This document shows positions 1-11,996 of a stretch of DNA of 64,000 nucleotides, in pieces; the first letter of the stretch is position 1, and every line of letters starts with the position of its first letter. This stretch comes from Caprimulgus europaeus (lineage: Eukaryota; Chordata; Aves; Caprimulgiformes; Caprimulgidae). A model generated the notes under the pieces. The model was not told the DNA's origin. It saw only the letters and a list, made by a program, of their open reading frames with translations, and ran no database searches. Both the position numbers and the translations under genes were made by a program. The DNA lies in NCBI GenBank assembly GCA_907165065.1, contig OU015532.1, positions 43,936,839-44,000,838 on the forward strand, written 5' to 3'.

Positions 1-131
1 CCAGGGTCCACACCATCAGTCTCCCCATCTGATACCTCCAACGGGGGGCTCTGCCTCTCTATGTCCTCCTCATCAGAACTGGGCTGTGGTGGAGAGGGGT
101 ACTGTAGGCACATCCGGGGCAAATAGGACAC
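1..131 (-). CDS. SPI1: SPI1 coding exon 4 (partial, cut by window edge)
   Basis: Read on the minus strand, an acceptor ending CACAG at positions 138-132 is followed by codons beginning VSYLPRMCLQYPSPPQPSSD and continuing through acidic EEDIERQSPPLEVSDGETDG to the window edge. This is residues 110-152 in the numbering used here. It matches the human PU.1 segment that starts VSYLPRMCLQYPS and leads into the PEST region, which is rich in P, E, S and T. In mammalian PU.1 this region carries a serine phosphorylated by CK2 that recruits IRF4 or IRF8; that serine would lie in or near this stretch, which is inference. The exon starts in phase 0, as required by exon 3, which ends on a CAG codon. The donor is outside the window, so the exon length is unknown. 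Confidence 0.95.
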   Translation of the reverse strand, partial: MSYLPRMCLQYPSPPQPSSDEEDIERQSPPLEVSDGETDGVDP

Positions 132-1179
132 CTGTGGGAGAAAAGAGTAGAAGAGGGAGGAGGTAGTGATGGAGAGTGGGGCATCGAGATAAAAAGGGAA
201 ATGTCAGAGACAGAGGTACAGAGAAAGGGGGGAGAAAGGGAGAGGTATATGAGATTGTTTAGGGCAATACTGAGTGACTTAGTTGTTGACATTTATAAAA
301 ATACTATGCAATGAAGAAACACTTCCAGCTAAACATCAACACCTGTACAAAGATGCATCTTTACAAGAGGGAAGGAGGAATAAGGTTGTGAAAGTCAGAA
401 CTTTTGTTATATCCTATATGTTATATCCTATGCCAGTGATACTGCCCCTCTTCCCCCATACCTCCCCAAAGCTAGCATTCTCCCTACTGACTTTCTGATC
501 CCTGTTGCCTATTCCCAGTGTAAAACTGCTTTTGACAACAACTTTTTTTTCTAATACAGACTTTCTGGAACTATTCTTTGAAATTTGAAGGAGCTGAACC
601 GTTCTGCCCTAGCATGGCTGCTTTGCCTGGCTTTGGCTCTGTTATCCTCTTCCTTTCTCAGGCATAGCACCTTCTGACAGCACTGAATCCCTGCACAGCT
701 CTGGAGATGAGGTTACACGGGTCTGTCAGCATCCTGCCCTGAATTTCCCCCATGAGGAGGGGAATAGCCTTAGCACTAAGGTAAAGAATACATCATACTG
801 GCTCACATTGTCTTTTCCTAAGTGGCTATCTGAAAATTCCCCATTAATGGGGATTTCTCATCTGCAAAGCTAGCAAGCCAGTTTTTTGTGTTAAATTCGC
901 TTCTCCTTATATAGAGGTCTTGTCAGGAGCAGTGTGGAATATACCCCAGCTCTGTAAATTCTCAGTTGCAGTCAGGTTTGTTAGGGATTATGACCAATTG
1001 CCATGAATTATTGCAGCTTCTTACTTAAGAATGAGAAACAGGTCAGTCTGAGGGGCAGAACCCAATTCCTACATTAAAAAAAACAATCAATATATCCAAA
1101 ACCCAGTAGCATATAGAATATGGTTTTCATTAACTGAGCCAGATCGCTAGTCCTGGAAAGTGAGCTCCTTTTGAACTGC

Positions 1180-1560
1180 TCTTCCTTCCCTCCCTCCACC
1201 AAGAGGAGACATCTTGAGCACGATTCCCTTCCCAGGGGACCTTAGGCACTGAAGCAAGGAGTGGGTGTTGACTTCATGAGTCACACCACCCACCCCACAT
1301 CGGGCTTCGCCCAGTGGTGCTTTTCAGATGAGTTTTGCACCAGCTTAAAATGTCCCAATAAGGAGTGTGCAAAGGGCTGGTTTTGGGGTGCAGCAGCCGG
1401 CGGTTAATGAGTTGGCAGATTGGCTGGAGCTGAGCTGGCAGGAAGGCCAGGATTGGGTAAGAGTGTGTGTAAGTTTCCTGTCAGATCCCCAAGAGTGAAA
1501 CTTCAGCCCTCACCACAGAGTCACCTTTAGCTTTTTACAGTTAAGAAAGCTGCGGCCTCA
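1180..1560. promoter_or_regulatory. Candidate intronic regulatory block in SPI1 intron 3
   Basis: The block is GC-richer than its surroundings. It has a consensus AP-1 site TGAGTCA at 1277-1283, directly followed by an ACCACCCACCCC tract (KLF/CACCC type), and a CCAAT box in reverse (ATTGG) near 1453. Mammalian SPI1 is reported to use an intron-3 promoter for an antisense RNA, so this position is plausible for such an element. The link is inference; there is no direct evidence of activity. Confidence 0.3.
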
Positions 1561-2128
1561 GGGGTAGGCAGGAAGGGAGAGACAGAGCCATGGGGGGAAG
1601 GGGAATCAGAAGGTGGGACAATGTGTTACAGGGGAGGGGAAAAGAGATGGGTGTCCCTGCAGAGAAACAGGTTGTGGGAACTTGGAGTGTGTTGGGGTGT
1701 CAAGTGAGGAAACTGCTCCTCGGGCTGGAGGGGGACGGTGGGAGAATGCTGTGGAGGAGGGAGGGGGAGTGGTGTCTCGCAAGGAAAAGGAATTGCAGAG
1801 ACCAACCTGGGGAGTTGAGGAAGCTTCCCCCACACTGTCCCCACTTACCCTATCTGCTGGATTTTTGCTTACACTTACTCTGCGCCTGAAACTCAGTGTA
1901 GGTCAGTACATACCAGTACTGACCAGTAATTACCAGTGTCACAACTATGTTACACAGAGTCACAGAGGACCTGCTAGTGGGTTTGACAGAGCTGGGTTAC
2001 TAATACAGCTCTGGAGAGAGAAAGCTTAAGAAACTGGTAGCTACTTTCCATATTCTGATGTTGTCTCAGGGTCTGTGGCACCCATTTGTGATTTTCCTCT
2101 TTCTAAAGCCCTTCACAGCTTTCACAGA

Positions 2129-2330
2129 GTCATAGAATGGTTTGGGTTGAAGGGATCTTTAAAGGCCATCCAGTCCAACCCCCTGCAGTGAGCAGGGACA
2201 TCTTCAACTGGATCAGGTTGCTCAGAGCCCCGTCCAACCTGACCTTGAATGTTTCCAGGGATGGGGCTTCTACCACCTCTCTGGGCAACCTGGGAAAGGG
2301 TTTCACCACCTTGAGGTTTTCCAATCTTTT
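2129..2330 (-). mobile_element. CR1 LINE fragment, 3' end, minus orientation
   Basis: The plus strand begins TCATAGAATGGTTTGGGTTG and continues with the typical avian CR1 tail, including ATCCAGTCCAACCCC and the GATCAGGTTGCTCAGAGCCC block. Read on the minus strand, it encodes the C-terminal end of CR1 ORF2 (PREVVEAPSLETFKVRLDG), followed by the tail. The fragment is about 200 bp and strongly 5' truncated, as most avian CR1 copies are. It lies in intron 3 in the same orientation as SPI1. Confidence 0.92.
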
Positions 2331-4268
2331 CTTTCATTCTCCCTTCAGAATGGCTATTTTTTTCTTAATTTATTATTTATGAGACCTCCTGTTGGCAGGC
2401 TAACAAACCTTTTTAAAGAAATCTTGTCCAAGAACAGCTTAAGCCTCAAATTTTATTTCACAAAATAATGTGATATCAACAGAAAATTAGAGAAATATCT
2501 TTTCATGTTCTTCCTTTATTTGCAAACTGTAAGTCTGATATTGCACACCAAGCATGGGTGCAGGTAGTAACTGGCAAATTCAGTGGAGAATTAAAGCTTG
2601 CTTCCTGCTTCTGTTTCCTTGAAAATGGCTTGATTAATAGTATGTGTTGCCTAGGACTGTGGCTGAGACACAGCAGAGTCTGAACCTCAGAGCATGCCAA
2701 GCACCACTTGCATGAGCTACTGTAGGTTACAGTAAAAAGCCAGAGATCCCCAGCTGGTCGGGAGAGGAGGGCAGTGGTGAATTCTATCTACTCATATCTT
2801 CTGCTGCTTGGTATGGGGTGGGGCAGAGAGGGAATAGTGTTTGTTATCAAAAGTTGCAACAAGATAAATTATCTGCCTTTCATCCTGAGAGGAAAGATGA
2901 TAACTGAGTGGAATGAAGTGGGATAAGCAGAAGCACCCTCTCTTGTTTTTTGGTGGTGTTTCCAGAGCCATCTATAAAGGGGCTAATTTTTATTCTTGGC
3001 CTTTGGTTGGAGGTAACGGTCGGTCATTGTGCGTTAACAGTTGCAGTGAGCAACTGAAACGTCTTGAAGCTTCCCACAGACTGCTGTTCCATGAAGCATT
3101 TTTATATTTGTAACTTTCTGTTCCTAGTTCTTTGTTTGTATCTACATCTTATATTCTATTCCTGATTTTTTTTCTGAGTGGGAGGTGAGAAGTTTGATGG
3201 CTTGCAGTCAGTCAGTTTCCTGTTGACAGTGTTATTAACTCATTTTTTTTTTCTTTGTTTCTGATTAATAAAGTATTTGTATTTGTAATTAATTTCAATT
3301 TGCTTTGAACAAAGAAGCCTCAAATGATAACTCCATGTATGCAGATTTTCTCACAAAATTTCAGCAGTGGAACCATTATATACAGCACTATAATCAGCAA
3401 ACACTTTTTGTGTCTGACCTCAGTCCTTGTATTCAACATATTGGATGTAGCTTTCCTGCCTTGTGAAACTCCTTAGCACAAGATTACTCAGCTTTCTTAT
3501 TGCTCCCAGTAATGACTTTGGGCATAGGATTAAGTGTTAAAAGTGATCTTAACAGCCCCTTTGCTTAGTGTGTTTGCAGTATGATGGAACCCCTTAGAAT
3601 TTCAGCTTTACTGAGAATTCACTGGCACTTCAGTGACTGCTGCACAATGGAGTATCTTTTTTTTTTACAGGGAGATGAATGGCTTCATGTAAAATCTGAG
3701 TGGAGACCAGACAGTGTGTTTTGGCTCATGAGTTATTTACTTTCAGGTAAAAACACAAGTAGATTGTCTTCAGCCTGTTTCATTGTGGTAAAATTACCAG
3801 TGACTTGTTTTTGTTAGCATTTCTTGTACAGGTCTTGTAAAATTGTCAGGGTTGCTTGGAAATATTTAAAACTTTCCTACTACTCTGAGGCTGGGAACAC
3901 TTCCTAGCAGTGATGGATATGCTTGCTATGACCATGCATAGCTTCTCAGGTCCAGTTCCTCTGCAGAATTTCAAAACAGTTGGTGTTCATTCCAAATTAA
4001 ACAAAATTTTGAAATTTCAAAAACCTCCACAAAATGCAGTTACCTTTTTAGGCCCAGTTTGAGGAACATGACTCCTCATTATCCAGATGAAAAGAAAGCT
4101 CACATTTGTCCCAAGAATGAAAAGTTTTATATCAAGTGCTTGTGCAGTAAGAACTTGTGTAATTCATTTCAGCAATCTCTTTCACCTAAGAGTCTGCATT
4201 CCCTGATGCACTATTTTCTTTACCTTTAACTATCATCCTAAATTCTGAGTAAGGGTTGGTAACCATAC

Positions 4269-4456
4269 CTGGTGGTTAAGTCCAATGTGTGTGGTTGGGA
4301 TTGTAGAATCCAAGACATGCATTTGTTCAATCTCCATGTGCCTGTAGAGCTGCTGCAGCTGGGGAGGCTGTACGCTCTGCAGTTCTGTGAAGTGGTTGTC
4401 TCCAAAGGTCTCAAACTCACTGTGCATGTGGTGTGGGTGATATTCCCAGTAATGAT
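4269..4456 (-). CDS. SPI1: SPI1 coding exon 3
   Basis: The 188-bp exon lies between an acceptor ending CTGTAG (4462-4457) and the donor GTATGG (from 4268). The first two bases complete the aspartate codon begun by exon 2. It encodes residues 47-109, starting [20 protein letters not shown] and including [20 protein letters not shown]. This is the end of the acidic region and the glutamine-rich transactivation region. In mammals the acidic and Q-rich regions contact TBP, CBP and other partners. The HYW and HPHH motifs and the [15 protein letters not shown] stretch match human PU.1 almost residue for residue. The last third ([13 protein letters not shown]) is the most diverged part. The exon ends in phase 0 on a CAG codon. 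Confidence 0.97.
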
Positions 4457-7400
4457 CTACAGAAAATAAACATAGGTTGTCTGTCATTACAAGATTAAGA
4501 AACGTGGCATTTACCTGTGTTTCATTGGTTCTTACTCCTGTCCCTCTCCACACCATCCCTGTTGACTTCTCTGTCTCTGGTGACAATCTATATAGATCTC
4601 TGTAAAGTTTCTTCTCCTAATTTCATAAATCCCTTTTGCTGGAAAGTAATACTTAGGCTGCTTAAATTAGGAGAATACTCTCAGGCAGAGAGATGGATTT
4701 CAATGATAATTGAGCATAAGATGCAAAGGACATTAATGCTGGCATCTTTCTCAAGAAGAGACCATAACAATCTTACATTTTCATTCTTGATGCAACATAT
4801 TCTACTTATTTACATATTGTCATATTCTCATGGCATTCTCCCTCATGGCATGGAAATGAAGAGATGGAGAAAATTTACAGATAGTTCTGCAATTATCTTT
4901 AATCCTTGTTTTACTCTGCTAGCAAAATGTCAGGAATGCTGCAGAAAAGGCACAGCACTTTGCTAAATATTTCCTGCAATCATGTGCTGGTATGGCACAC
5001 ATTTTTCAGTACCAATACTAGACAATAAAGGGATAAACTGTTGCAGCAGTCTGGTGTGCACTGTTTGCAGTGAGGCTAAATTCTGATCCAGATTCTTCCT
5101 CTACCTTTTTAATCTCTTTAATATGTTTGAAATATCTGTGATAATTTAGATGTTTTTCAAATACATTAAAAAGTACTCACATAGCCACATAACCAAATCA
5201 TTTCCTGATTTGTTTGCTTTTGAAATGAAATGAAAATTATGAAATGAATTTCCATATCACTCTCAGGTTATTTTGTTGGGGGTTTTTTTAGTTCAATATA
5301 AGCCTCCAAATTTTTTAGATTTTCATATTTGCTGTTCTAAATTTAAAATCTACTAGAGGAAATGTGAAGCATTGCAATTTCTTTTTCTCTCTTACGTGCA
5401 GTGGCTTCATCCATAATTATGCACATATTTGTGAGTACTCTGTGTTTTAAAATCAAAGTCAACATCACGTCCTTTTCTCTGACTGAGCTAGGAACTAATC
5501 TTTCATTGTTTAACTTTTCATGCCTCATTTTATGCATGACTGAAATTTCTTTATGATATTCAGTATAAGAGTTCCAATTTATATCTTAATATCCCATGTT
5601 TTCTTCCCTTGTATTATTATAAATAATTTCTGTCCTACCCTTTACACATTTCCAGGTTGCTATCATGTACCCTCACAATCTAGTCCTAATTGTCACTTAA
5701 TCCATCTGCATGTATTTAGCTCTATTTTTTCCTTATAAATCAGTATATTCACCCCCAATCATACTTGTGCACTTCTCCAAGCTCCCTCCCAGCTGTTGAC
5801 ATCCTTAGGATAATGCCATGGACAGAAATGAACGTGTTGTTCCAAGTGGAGTTGTACTGAATTTATAGAGGAGCAATTGTCTCGTTCTGTAATATGTTAT
5901 TGGGTATGACATTATCTGGATACTAATGTGCTGGGAATATTTTGTCTTAAATACCAGTGTCATTCTTTCTCCCAGCTTCTATTTGCTCCTCCTTCCCCAC
6001 TTATGTTTCAAGCCATTGGGTCTAATCTCACCGAGGATTTGAAAACCAGGATAGTGACTTAGAATGTGGCTTCCTTTAGAGGGAACTCAGTGATATGTTT
6101 ATACCAGACATAGTTGTACCTGAGAAATTGTAAGCTCTTTTAGCTGCCTTTACAGCTCAAACCTCTGGAAATTTATTTGGAAAGTCTACCAGACAGTTTA
6201 CCACAGCAGTGCTTACTTGTTTGTCCTTCCTGCTTTTCTGATTCATGGATAAACCATGTCACTGCATGTGAAAGGGATGGGAAGGTGCTTATAAAAGCAC
6301 CCAAGGAGCTCCTGCTTTGGAAGTTCTTTGCTTTGTTGTATAGTGCTTTTTCTGAGCTATGTATGGATAGTAGAGCCCAAAGTTATCATTACAATGCACA
6401 GCAGCACTTCTTCACATTGTAGTGCTAGAGAAAAATGTTGCTTTCTCTCTTAAAAAGTGTTTTTTATGGGTGCAAAGTACCCAGGTTCTTTTACATTCAC
6501 ATCTGCTCCAACCCAGGAAATGGCAGAATGTGTGTGAGTTTAAATCCACAAGTGTCTAACGCTGTGCCCTGCTAAGAGGCTTTAGGCATTTTCAATCTGA
6601 AACTTGTTTGTTTAGCTTGGAAGACTGAGCTGTACTAACTCAAGCTTTTTCTGGGTTAAATTACTGCAGATTTCTCTAAGTAGAGTGAACCATTGAGGCT
6701 CTGTATAGCCCTGTATAATAAATTGTTGAGAATACATTGCAGAATTAATGTATACTCTTGTTCCTGAGAATGATCTAGCTCTCCTCCATGTGCAGAAAGT
6801 CCTCTGTCAGATGGCAATGTACGTTCTCAAAGACCCCTTGTCTTTGATAATCTACTGCAGCAAATGAGATCAATGCATGATTTTGGGGATGACAAAGCCC
6901 AGGAAAAAGTCTCTGAGGCTGATAATGGCAGGTCTGAGGCTGCTGTAGAATGTCTGACTGGTAGTAACTGTGGTGGTCAAGAGAGAACACAGTCCGTTTC
7001 TGACACGCGTAGCCGTGAGTATGTGTGTATGCTCTGAGTGGACTCCTTTTGAGTCTTCTTTAATATGTTTTTTATCAGCAATCATGTTTTTGTACTTCAG
7101 GATACCTCTTAGTTTTTTGGAGCCTATGACAAGGTTCTTGCTGCCTCCAGAACTGTTTACAGAACTCTCTTGAACTCTTTCTTGGCAAATAAATTAACCT
7201 ATGGAACACTATCTATGCATATTGATGTTAATCACTATGTAATATTTAGCCTAGTCATTACTGAATTCCTTTTTTTATGGAATTAGGTGCTGCTGTAAAA
7301 ATACTATAATAGATTAGTACTAACAGCACAGCATTTAGAGACTTACAGTGACCACATAATACTAATACATTACAAAATAAATCTATGTCAGAAGTTACTT

Positions 7401-10400
7401 CAACATTAACTTCTGTCCAAATATTCAAGTTGTGACAGGAGGAAAAGGCCTTATTTTTTTCTAAATTATCTATGATTTCACAGTGATGTTTAGGAAAAAG
7501 AATATTGTTTTAGTTGCATTAAAAGAGAAATTCAGAATTCTATCTCCATAGGCCCCTCTGCAGGTAACCATCCCAGCTAAGTTACTGCACGTGAAAATAT
7601 AAAAACATTTTAAATCTCTCTGTCTGCAGTAGAGTTATCAGCAGCTATTGACTTCTATGGTTTTTGTTACTGCTATGTCAGTAATGCTTAGCAATTCTGT
7701 TCTGTTCTTAAAAACATAGAGGTGGAAAGAAGAAAAAAGAAAGGAGTGAAAAATTCTAGAAATGGAAAGTGTCTATTCTTTGGGTAAAGGAAAATGTCAT
7801 TAAAAGCCAAGCTCTAGCTACACAATGGAGTCATTATGAGAAATTTCATGTGAAGTGAAAGAGGATGTGAAAAAAAAATTCTCTCTTATAGAGACATGGA
7901 GATCGTGTTTGTTTTGGTCTTGTATGTAGTGAAAGGTTAGAGGAAGGACAGTCATGAATTCTGAACTCCCTCCCATGACAGAGAGGATGTCAGCCTGTCG
8001 GGAAGCAAGAGCGGACCTAAAGGCATTGTGCCTCCATCCACCATGGAGGTGGATCCTCACTCTGTAAGTGAGAAAACATAACAGAACTTTCTCAGTCATC
8101 TTCTGACCAATGTAAATTGCTTTGCTCCTGTCTTAATAGATGAATAACTTTAGAACCAGCAGTTAGAATATGAAATAGGCTTAAGGAAGGTATTTATGAT
8201 AAAGTAGAGTAAAAAGGCTAAATCTGCATGGCGCAGTGCAAAACCATGCAGAAAGTCATGAGCCAGCTCTTGAGCCGGAAACGTGACAGCTCTGTCAGCA
8301 CAGCAACCTGCCTGGTCTGAGAAGATGACTGTGTTGATGTGGCTGTGCTTGTGAGGTCTGAGCTAGTGTCTCTGAGTGGTTCTGCTCTGTGCTGTACAGA
8401 TTTTCCAACTCATTGAGAACTATTAGAGGGTTCCTCACACAGTGCCACATTGCCCAGCTTAAATGTTCCAGCTGTATTTTGCTCATCTGAAAAAAAACAA
8501 GCCAAGAAAAAACCCATAGAGGAAATGAGAAAAATACTGAAGGACCCTGGAAAATGAATGTCTTGATTCCCTGCAGAATCCCTCTCTGTTGAGTGAAATG
8601 CTGTGCTCCCAGGCAGTGCAAACAGTCTATAACAATAGTAGGATCTCATTAGCTCTTACTTTATAAACTTCATGATTTCAATAACATTAAATGTTTAAAA
8701 AAATCTATGAGTCAGGCCCTAGCAAATCATGAGAATGGCTTTGAAGCAAGGGGATTTTTTGATGAAGTTTGGAGTTCTTTCTGTTTTCCATACAGCATTT
8801 AAGACTAAGGTTCACATGTTTGGACTTTCCTCCACTTCTCTGTGGGCTAAAATCCTAACAAATCAAAGCTAAGATCCTTCAGTGATCATATTACTCCAGG
8901 AAGTGAGATGAAAATAAAATCCCAAATAAAGAAATCTGGTAAGTTCCATGGGGCTAGCAACAAAGTGAACAAGGGTCAGCAATCAGCTTCATACAAAAAG
9001 TGAATTTAACTAAATCAATAATGTTTAGTAATAACTTAGAGACAACACTGCAGAGGAATTTTGTAATTACCAAGATTGCATTAGTGTTACAAAATAGGCT
9101 GGATTACATTTACAGACTTACTAGCATACAAGCTCAGGGTAGGGTGATGGACTGGTACATGATCACTTGAGGTAGCTTCTATCCTGCATGACTATGCCTC
9201 TGTTTATTGCCATATTTATAAAGAATTAAACTACAGTGTACAAAATAAACACAAACAATGCATGTTGTGATGAACATATGGATATTTTTATGGTGTGTAT
9301 TTCTTTGTTAAATTTAGCATTCCCTTTTTGGCAATGATCTCCTACATATTAAATTAGCGACACGCTATTGAGTGTACTTTACTGCCTACTCATGTAAACA
9401 TGGAGTAAGGGTTGCCTTCAGCATTATGTTCTAGAAAAGAAATAGCAATGTGTGTAGCACAGATCTACAGATTAAGATATTGCCATCTCCCTTTCACAAA
9501 ATTAATTTGCTAGCAGTGAGAGAGGGGTAGTCTGACACTTCAGCCAGACCTTCTATTTCTTTAGCAGTCCCTTTGCAGCAAAGTCAGAAGCATTGTTCTG
9601 ACTTGTAGTATCTATTTACTTTATCTGACAGCTTTTCTTTGAGGTCCATAGTGGTATTGACTAGACCTGCAAAATTATTTTTAATGTATTTATTACCCGT
9701 GATCAAACTGTACCCCAAGCTGAACTTCTCTCTCACAATTCTGTCCTCCTTCTTTCTTCTTTTTTTTTCCCTGTCTAATCATGTTCTCAGCTCTTTCACT
9801 TCACTGTTGCCACCACACAACCTTATTATTCTTTTTCCCTGATATTTTTCAATCATTGTGCTTTTATCCACATTGTTCTGTACACTTAGTACAGAATGTA
9901 GTTTGTTTACTACACTTACTACAGAAGTAGTTTGTGATGTTTCTTTCCTGCTCTTCTGCACGGCTCTTCTCAAGACCCACTACTTCTGTCATGTTAACAA
10001 AATGGAAGCCAAAGCTGAGTTTGTCCATGTTAATAGGAAAGAAGCAATAGGTGTTAATTTGTGGTTTTTCACTCCCCTTTGTATCCTTTGGTTGTTCATT
10101 GCTCTGTTGGACTGTGAGTAATTCAGGAAAGCTTAGGGCATATTGGATATTTAGACACAACCAACTACATTACAGTGCTTTCAAAAATAAAAAAAATTGA
10201 TTGAAATGTGCAGTCTGGGATTCAGTTGCCTCTTCAGTAACTACTTGCTGTAGGAATTAAAACATTAAACAAGGGGTTTTGGGGGTCTTTATGACAAGTG
10301 CAACAGAAGTTTAGGAAGACACAAATTTCTGTTCAAAGTGGGTATTTAGGTACTATTTAGGCCATAACCCACATATGTGACTTTGAGTTTTTGTTGTGCT

Positions 10401-11902
10401 TCTTATGATGAGTGAAAACTTGTTAATGATCTGAGCAGAGCAGCTTAGGAACAGCATCTGACAGAAAAATGGGCAATAAACCAGATGGGATGATAAGAAT
10501 ATGAAAGTTAAAGGGATGTTGTTGCTTGAGGTAGCCTAGATTTAATGACAGAAAAGTTATTTCCCAGTGCTTTTTCCTACATGGCACCTTTTATATTTAT
10601 TGTTTAATTGTCACAATTGCCTTTTAAGATAATAAATGTTATCCTCATTTTATGGGAGTGTAAACAGGTAGAGGTTATAATGTAAAAACCCCGAATTTCC
10701 ATGTGGAATTTGCTGTGTTTAATCAATGTGACTTGGCAGATGCCATGAATAACTTCTAAAAACTGAATTAATTCTTTGTCTCCAGGCATTAAGAATATCA
10801 TAGGTGTTTCCTGAATGCCATGTAGAGAACAAATTTAGGTAGGAATCTTTTTTAGTTAAATAATCAGAACAATCCTGTAACTTGCTGTCCCTTAAGGTAG
10901 CTTCTATTGCTATAGAAAAAACAATGCTATGCTGTGAAGTTGTTGGATGTCTTAAATTAATCAGTGATGGGTCTAGCTGCTGTATCAGTGGGAGTCTTTT
11001 AGGGAAACTCCAGGATCTGAAGGGACTGCCACGAGTGATACAGTAGAACGGTGCTTTTCCTTCCTGAGTCAATATTGACTCTGATATTTCCCGGGTGGTG
11101 TCGCTGGACCATTGTTATTGCACAGGAGACAAAATCCACAAAGCAAGACTCTCCCTTCTGCAATGATTTAGAGTGCAGTGCCCAGATGACATGAAAATAT
11201 AAAGACACCAAAGCTTTGAAATCACATAGGAAAACTGAAGCAATGAATAATCATACAGTATTTTTATATTGAGCTAGGCTTATGTACAAACAACTACAAG
11301 GAAGTTTTACATAGATTTAGAGAGAGGAAGTACTTGGGTGTACTGGAGGAAGAGTGAAAGTTAAAGCTAGGTGTGGCAGCATGCAAAGACATCAAAAGAA
11401 AGAGAGAAATATATGGAGTTGAAGAAGGCCAAATACCAAAGAAACAATTATTTTAGTTACTGAAGGCAAAAACAGAGTACCTAGGACATGAGTCAAATAG
11501 GAATTGGAGATGGGGACAAAATAAGAAGAGAAATTGCAAATTCATGTCCTCAAAGAGTTCTGAAACAAGCAGAGTGCTTTTGATCTGCAGAAGAAAATAT
11601 GAAGATAATGAAGGATAGAGATCATGAGACCTCACCTTCCTGGCAACACACTGAATGTCCTGGAAGCTTCTTGCATCATTCAGTGCTTTCTACAATTCTC
11701 TTTCAGAGAAACCGTGTTGCGGTTGCTGGGTTGGAACAGTGCCATTGAGCAGAATAAAATATTGTTGGTTTCTCATTTGAAAGTATGTGCCTATACATTA
11801 TAGATCACAGCAACATGTTTGTTCTTTTCCTGAACGTCCTAAATCTCTTTCCTGTGGTATCCCACGAGACTTTATGCTCCAAGGAGATATTTTTTAACTT
11901 AC
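4457..11902 (-). other. SPI1: SPI1 intron 2
   Basis: The largest SPI1 intron seen here (7446 bp) has a perfect GTAAGT donor at 11902-11897 and a CTGTAG acceptor ending at 4457. It is AT-rich throughout. Apart from a MIR-like fragment at about 10565-10685, I see no repeat family, conserved frame or RNA gene in it. Open frames in this stretch are short and have no recognisable protein similarity. Confidence 0.88.
10565..10685 (-). repeat. MIR-like SINE remnant
   Basis: The stretch from GGCACCTTTTATATTTATTG to TAGAGGTTATAATG follows the order of the reverse-complement MIR core: a TTTAAT-type block, then TCACAA, then TTATCCTCATTTTA, then a GAGGTTA-type block. In birds such copies are very old and decayed. 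The call rests on remembered consensus order only. Confidence 0.5.
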
Positions 11903-11996
11903 CACCATGACTCTCTCCATCACTGTTGAGATATTGGTAATAGTCATGGGGCTGTCGGTAGAGGTCTGACTCATAAGGTACCATATCTTCAGAGGG
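11903..11996 (-). CDS. SPI1: SPI1 coding exon 2
   Basis: The 94-bp exon has an acceptor TTTTTACAG ending at 11997 and the donor GTAAGT from 11902. It encodes PSEDMVPYESDLYRQPHDYY and then QYLNSDGESHG (residues 16-46), plus the first base of the codon completed in exon 3. This is the N-terminal acidic activation segment. Human PU.1 reads PSEDLVPYDTDLYQRQTHEY at the same place, so the bird form is one residue shorter in the DLY to HDYY interval. Phase 0 entry and phase 1 exit agree with the neighbouring exons. Confidence 0.96.

Larger units (their letters stand above)
132..4268 (-). other. SPI1: SPI1 intron 3
   Basis: The donor is GTATGG, reading leftward from 4268, and the acceptor is CACAG ending at 132. 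No exon-like conserved reading frame is visible inside; the open frames at 1590-2029 have no recognisable protein content. It contains a CR1 fragment at 2129-2330 and a GC-richer block at about 1180-1560 with an AP-1 site and a CACCC-type tract. The rest is AT-rich unique-looking sequence with poly-T runs near 3241 and 3657. Confidence 0.9.
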
